Positions 59,362 through 64,000 of a stretch of DNA of 64,000 bases are shown in pieces. The notes under the pieces are model-generated. The model worked only from the letters and a program-made list of their open reading frames with translations. It was not told where the DNA came from and did no database searches. The number at the start of each line of letters is the position of its first letter. The stretch's first letter is position 1. Source of the stretch: M0108 sp937862735 (GTDB lineage: Bacteria > Pseudomonadota > Gammaproteobacteria > Chromatiales > Chromatiaceae); assembly GCA_937862735.1 (NCBI GenBank), contig CALMDH010000045.1, positions 1 to 64,000 on the forward strand, written 5' to 3'. Both the position numbers and the translations under genes were made by a program.

Positions 59362-59438
59362 TGGCACCCCGGGAGGGACTCGAACCCCCGACCCACGGCT
59401 TAGAAGGCCGTTGCTCTGTCCGGCTGAGCTACCGGGGC
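59362..59438 (-). tRNA. tRNA-Arg (TCT)
   Basis: 77 nt. The anticodon loop CTTCTAA on stem ACGGC/GCCGT gives TCT, reading AGA/AGG. The acceptor GCCCCGG pairs with CCGGGGT (a G-T first pair), then G and CCA. Confidence 0.95.
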
Positions 59439-59459
59439 TTATAAGTTCGCTAGGGAAGG

Positions 59460-59536
59460 TGGTCGGGGTAGAGGGATTTGAACCCCCGACATCCTGCTCC
59501 CAAAGCAGGCGCGCTACCAGGCTGCGCTATACCCCG
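59460..59536 (-). tRNA. tRNA-Pro (TGG)
   Basis: 77 nt. The anticodon loop TTTGGGA on stem CCTGC/GCAGG gives TGG. The acceptor CGGGGTA pairs with TACCCCG, then ACCA. First gene of the tRNA operon. Confidence 0.96.
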
Positions 59537-59570
59537 CTTTCGGACTGGGTCCAGAAACCGAAGACTCGGC

Positions 59571-59599
59571 ATCATACGCAAGGGCGTTTTTGGCGTCAA
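59571..59599 (-). promoter_or_regulatory. Promoter of the Pro-Arg-His-Lys tRNA operon
   Basis: On the minus strand TTGACG (59599-59594), 17 bp, TATGAT (59576-59571), with the first tRNA 34 nt downstream. A strong sigma70 match. Confidence 0.85.
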
Positions 59600-59700
59600 T
59601 TAGGGGCCCCAGGTTTTTTGCGCGCCTGGTTGCCCTGGTTGCATTGCCTCGGAAGGTGGCTATGATCTTGCCATTGTCCAACCGACTTCAGGTAGAACCC

Positions 59701-60558
59701 ATGAGTGCCCAGATTCTCGACGGTAAGGCCATCGCGGCGGAGATTCGCGCCGACATCAAGACCCAGGTCGAGGCCCTGGTGACGGCGGGCAAGCGGCAGC
59801 CGGGACTGGCGGTGGTGCTGGTAGGCGACAACGCGGCCTCGCAGGTCTACGTGCGCAACAAGCGGGCGGCCTGCGCTGAGGTCGGTTTCTATTCCGAGCT
59901 GCATCAGTTACCGCCTGACACCCCCGCCGCGGACTTGCTGGCGTTGATTGACGACCTCAATGCCCGGGAGGCCATCGACGGCATCCTGGTCCAGTTGCCC
60001 TTGCCGGACCACATCGACGAGGAGCAGGTCATCGAGCGCATCCTGCCGACCAAGGACGTGGATGGCTTCCATCCCTACAACGTCGGTCGGCTGACCTTGC
60101 GCATGCCCCTGCTGCGCCCCTGCACGCCCAAGGGGGTGATGACCCTGCTGGAGCGCACGGGCCGCAACCTGGAGGGCCTCGACGCCCTCATCATCGGTCA
60201 ATCCAATATCGTCGGCCGGCCCATGGCCCTGGAATTGCTGGCGGCGCGCTGCACCATCAGCATCTGCCACAGCCGCACCCGGGATCTACCGGGCAAGATC
60301 GTTAATGCCGATCTGGTGGTGGCCGCCGTTGGCCGACCCAATTTCGTGCAGGGAGACTGGGTCAAGGAGGGGTCCATCGTCATTGATGTCGGCATCAACC
60401 GCACCGCGGCGGGGAACCTAGTGGGCGACGTGGACTTCGCGCCAGTGGCCGAGCGGGCCTCCTGGATCACGCCGGTGCCGGGCGGCGTCGGTCCCATGAC
60501 CATCGCCAGCCTGTTGGAGAACACCTTGCAAGCGGCCAGGCTGCATGTTCAGGGCTGA
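59701..60558 (+). CDS. folD: Bifunctional methylene-THF dehydrogenase / methenyl-THF cyclohydrolase
   Basis: FolD interconverts 5,10-methylene-THF and 10-formyl-THF, the formyl donor used by Fmt. The 285-aa protein has the family blocks PGLAVVLVGDNAASQVYVRNKR (catalytic Lys region), DGILVQLPLPDHIDEEQVI, KDVDGFHPYNVGRL, the NADP loop IIGQSNIVGRPMALELL and TPVPGGVGPMTIASLL. ATG at 59701 gives MSAQILDGKAIA; the open frame before it overlaps the tRNA promoter region. AGGTAGA is the likely ribosome site. Confidence 0.97.
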   Translation: MSAQILDGKAIAAEIRADIKTQVEALVTAGKRQPGLAVVLVGDNAASQVYVRNKRAACAEVGFYSELHQLPPDTPAADLLALIDDLNAREAIDGILVQLPLPDHIDEEQVIERILPTKDVDGFHPYNVGRLTLRMPLLRPCTPKGVMTLLERTGRNLEGLDALIIGQSNIVGRPMALELLAARCTISICHSRTRDLPGKIVNADLVVAAVGRPNFVQGDWVKEGSIVIDVGINRTAAGNLVGDVDFAPVAERASWITPVPGGVGPMTIASLLENTLQAARLHVQG

Positions 60559-60618
60559 GAGTCCATCTCTGCGCCGGCGCCGCCCCTCAGCAGCCCCAAG
60601 CTCTTACCAGACCTGTCG

Positions 60619-60632
60619 CTAGGCATGCCTAG
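60619..60632. repeat. Perfect 14-bp palindrome
   Basis: CTAGGCATGCCTAG in the folD-cysS convergent gap. Its function is unknown. CTAG-containing palindromes are rare in many bacterial genomes, which makes it stand out. Confidence 0.5.
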
Positions 60633-60705
60633 ACCCGGATCTGCCCCCTAAGAGTAGGGTCCTCGCTCTTTCGCCGAAAACAGTCCATTTTCCGGTTCCC
60701 GATAT

Positions 60706-60724
60706 GCCCCCTAGGGGGCTTTCA
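60706..60724 (+). terminator. Candidate terminator between folD and cysS
   Basis: GCCCCCTAGGGGGC, a fully self-complementary stem, followed by TTTCACGGTT. It lies about 150 nt after folD and 50 nt after cysS on the other strand. Confidence 0.5.
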
Positions 60725-60771
60725 CGGTTCGGTAAGCGGTTGATGGACGGGTACTAAGCATTAGCCCCGCA

Positions 60772-62316
<1,545 letters not shown>

Positions 62317-62387
62317 GGGGGAAAAGGACCGGAATAGGGATGAAGCGGGACAAGATTCGGCCAGCGCTTGCGGGGCGTTGCCGGACT

Positions 62388-62453
62388 AACTTTCATGGGC
62401 TGCCAGCCACACCCCAGACGATGAAAGTCTCCACTGGAGTGTTTCACGCTAAC
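62388..62453 (+). repeat. Repeat R2, copy E
   Basis: AACTTTCATGGGCTGCCAGC, then CACACCCCAGACGATGAAAG and GGAGTGTTTCACGCTAAC: the same block order and end as the other R2 copies, but on the plus strand. Its end lies 31 nt before an ATG with a strong ribosome site, and it points towards ppiA. Confidence 0.7.
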
Positions 62454-62484
62454 CGTGACTAACTGAAATGAGGAGGGGCTCGAC

Positions 62485-62523
62485 ATGGCCCCGATGGTGA
62501 TGGACCCAGGTGGGGTGCCTTAA
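62485..62523 (+). CDS. Possible leader peptide (12 codons)
   Basis: ATG preceded by AGGAGGGG at 6 nt, encoding MAPMVMDPGGVP and ending in TAA. The ribosome site is the best in this region although the product is tiny. It may be a leader peptide or the relic of a gene once led by R2. No homology can be claimed. Confidence 0.3.
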   Translation: MAPMVMDPGGVP

Positions 62524-62749
62524 CCTTAACAGCGCCGTCACGCCCAGGCGGCGAAGATGGTAGCAGAGCCACCCATCAGGCGGAAACCGCGACCCGGTCA
62601 CCGCGACCCGGTCAACCCCGCAAATCCTCCGCCATCCCCAGCATTCCGCGGCGAGGGGTTTTCCCGCGTCCTCCCAGCCCTTACCATGCGGGTTCAGTTC
62701 ATGCCGCGGTATCCCCCGCCCCCCTTCCGTCCCACCAGGAGTACCCTAC

Positions 62750-63325
62750 ATGCGGAGATTTTTGCTCGCTGGCCTTGCCCTCTTGACCCTGACCCTCGCC
62801 GGGGCGGCCCTGGCGGCCAATCCCAAGGTCAACATGCAGACCAACAAGGGCCTCATCGTCATCGAACTCTATCCGGACCAGGCCCCCCAATCGGTGGCCA
62901 ATTTTCTGGCCTACGTGGATACAGGCTTCTATGACGGCACCATCTTCCACCGTGTCATCCCGGACTTCATGATCCAGGGGGGTGGGTTCACCGCCGACCT
63001 GGAAAAAAAGGCGACCCGTGACCCCATCCCCAACGAAGCCGATAACGGCCTGAAGAACGAGCGCGGCACCCTGGCCATGGCCCGCACCAACGATCCCAAC
63101 TCGGCCACGGCCCAGTTCTTCATCAATCACAAGGACAATGCCTTCCTCGACCACAGCGGCAAGAACCCGCGGGGTTGGGGTTATGCCGTCTTTGGCCGGG
63201 TCACGGACGGCATGAGCGTGTTGGATGCCATCGCTACGACCCCCACCGGGGCCAAGGGCATGTTCCCCAAGGATGTGCCCCTGGAGACCATCGTGATCGA
63301 GAAGGCCAGCCGCGTCGACGGCTGA
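62750..63325 (+). CDS. ppiA: Periplasmic peptidyl-prolyl cis-trans isomerase (cyclophilin A type)
   Basis: A 191-aa cyclophilin with a signal peptide (FLLAGLALLTLTLAGAALA, cleaved before ANPKVN). The isomerase core has YDGTIFHRVIPDFMIQGGGF (catalytic Arg in FHRV), LAMARTNDPNSATAQFFIN and GYAVFGRVTDGMSVLDAI. It speeds proline isomerisation in periplasmic protein folding. AGGAG lies 8 nt before the ATG. The cytoplasmic paralogue ppiB follows 55 nt downstream, likely on the same transcript. Confidence 0.95.
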   Translation: MRRFLLAGLALLTLTLAGAALAANPKVNMQTNKGLIVIELYPDQAPQSVANFLAYVDTGFYDGTIFHRVIPDFMIQGGGFTADLEKKATRDPIPNEADNGLKNERGTLAMARTNDPNSATAQFFINHKDNAFLDHSGKNPRGWGYAVFGRVTDGMSVLDAIATTPTGAKGMFPKDVPLETIVIEKASRVDG

Positions 63326-63380
63326 GCCGACGCCAATCAGCATCCCATTCCTTTAGCCTCGCCAACCAGAGATTACTTCC

Positions 63381-63869
63381 ATGATCAGACTCACCACCAA
63401 TCACGGCGATATCGCCATCGAACTCGACTTCGACAAGGCCCCGATCACCGCCAAAAACTTTGAGGATTACGTCCGCGACGGTCATTATGACGGGACTATT
63501 TTCCATCGCGTCATCAATGGCTTCATGATCCAGGGCGGGGGCATGGACACCCGCTTCACGCAGAAGCCCACCCGCGAGTCCATCCCTAATGAGGCCAAGA
63601 ACGGCCTCAAGAACAAGGCTGGCACCATCGCCATGGCGCGCACCATGGACCCCCATTCCGCCAGCGCCCAGTTCTTCATCAACGTCGCCGACAATGGCTT
63701 CCTGGACTATCCCGGCCAGGACGGCTGGGGCTACTGCGTCTTCGGCAAGGTCACCGAGGGCATGGACGTCGTCAACAAGATCAAGGGGGTAAAGACGGGC
63801 AATCGTCAGGGCCACCAGGATGTGCCGGTGGAGGACGTGGTGATCGAGAAGGCGGTCGTGGTGGAATAG
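63381..63869 (+). CDS. ppiB: Cytoplasmic peptidyl-prolyl cis-trans isomerase (cyclophilin B type)
   Basis: A 162-aa cyclophilin without signal peptide, starting MIRLTTNHGDIAIELDFDKA. It has YDGTIFHRVINGFMIQGGGM with the catalytic Arg, IAMARTMDPHSASAQFFINV and the WGYCVFGKVTEGMDVVNKI end. Closely similar to the ppiA product upstream, so the pair is probably an old tandem duplication with one copy exported. The remaining 130 bp of the window after it carry an open plus frame from 63890 that I cannot assign. Confidence 0.96.
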   Translation: MIRLTTNHGDIAIELDFDKAPITAKNFEDYVRDGHYDGTIFHRVINGFMIQGGGMDTRFTQKPTRESIPNEAKNGLKNKAGTIAMARTMDPHSASAQFFINVADNGFLDYPGQDGWGYCVFGKVTEGMDVVNKIKGVKTGNRQGHQDVPVEDVVIEKAVVVE

Positions 63870-64000
63870 CCAATTCCCGCCTCGGTTGAATGGCCCCCGC
63901 CGCGGTCGACAGGCGCGAGCCCGATGCCGCGGCCATGTCCGCCCATTCGGCTTGCCGGCGGTCCTTGACCGAGTGGCGGCAGTCCCTGCTCCGGGTAGCG

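Larger units (their letters stand above)
62317..62749. other. Divergent region between cysS and ppiA
   Basis: A 433-bp region with R2 copy E at its start and then a tiny reading frame (62485-62523, 12 codons) with a perfect ribosome site, AGGAGGGG 6 nt before ATG. Beyond 62530 no gene or clear promoter is seen. Confidence 0.5.

Noticed and set aside
63890..64000. Partial gene at the right window edge
   Set aside because: An open 37-codon plus frame is rich in Ala and Arg, has no ribosome site or recognisable homology, and could be chance in GC-rich DNA.

Overview
The window is GC-rich gammaproteobacterial chromosome. It carries a TsdBA-type thiosulfate dehydrogenase fusion, a cytochrome c4 paired with a DUF302 protein, an exported DsrE-like protein and the block tsaC-topA-dprA-tsaP-like / def-fmt-rsmB-DUF4390-ntrYX-trkAH. 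Together these suggest a sulfur-oxidising relative of the purple sulfur bacteria (Chromatiaceae). The taxonomic assignment is inference from gene content only; no rRNA gene is present.

Layout. 1-2.7 kb is a scrambled accessory edge: a 5'-truncated umuC, degenerate reading frames and an intact VapBC-type toxin-antitoxin pair. 2.7-8.5 kb holds dksA, gluQ, two conserved unknowns, metY and an exported DsrE-like gene. 8.9-17.1 kb holds tsdBA, a radical SAM/B12-type protein, gspAB, and cytochrome c4 with DUF302. 17.5-20.3 kb is a minus-strand glk-lpxL-PAP2 operon. 20.5-26.3 kb runs tsaC, topA, dprA and a TsaP-like gene on the minus strand, divergent from the plus-strand run def-fmt-rsmB-DUF4390-ntrY-ntrX-trkA-trkH (26.6-37.2 kb). 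Then come gltX, a membrane histidine kinase with its NarL-type regulator, a GGDEF protein, a FadL porin, a Fic protein, sdhCDAB, ampG, a YciA-type thioesterase, a polyphosphate:AMP phosphotransferase, ispG, a Nudix hydrolase, a CoA-binding protein, tRNA-Arg, truC, a four-tRNA operon, folD, cysS and two cyclophilins.

The most unusual signal is a pair of short dispersed repeats with fixed positions relative to genes. Repeat R1 (about 110 bp, terminal inverted repeats, G/C-rich core palindrome) lies at or just after gene 3' ends in the sense direction. One copy has invaded the gluQ reading frame and another supplies the C-terminal tail of NtrY. Repeat R2 (about 67 bp, ending in a CGTGACTTTCACG palindrome) lies in front of genes, also in the sense direction, typically 20-45 nt before a start codon. 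At fadL a tandem R2 pair forms the translation start and signal-peptide coding region. Several housekeeping enzymes here (GluQ, RsmB, CysS, the radical SAM protein, Pap) also carry low-complexity insertions or extensions that their families normally lack.
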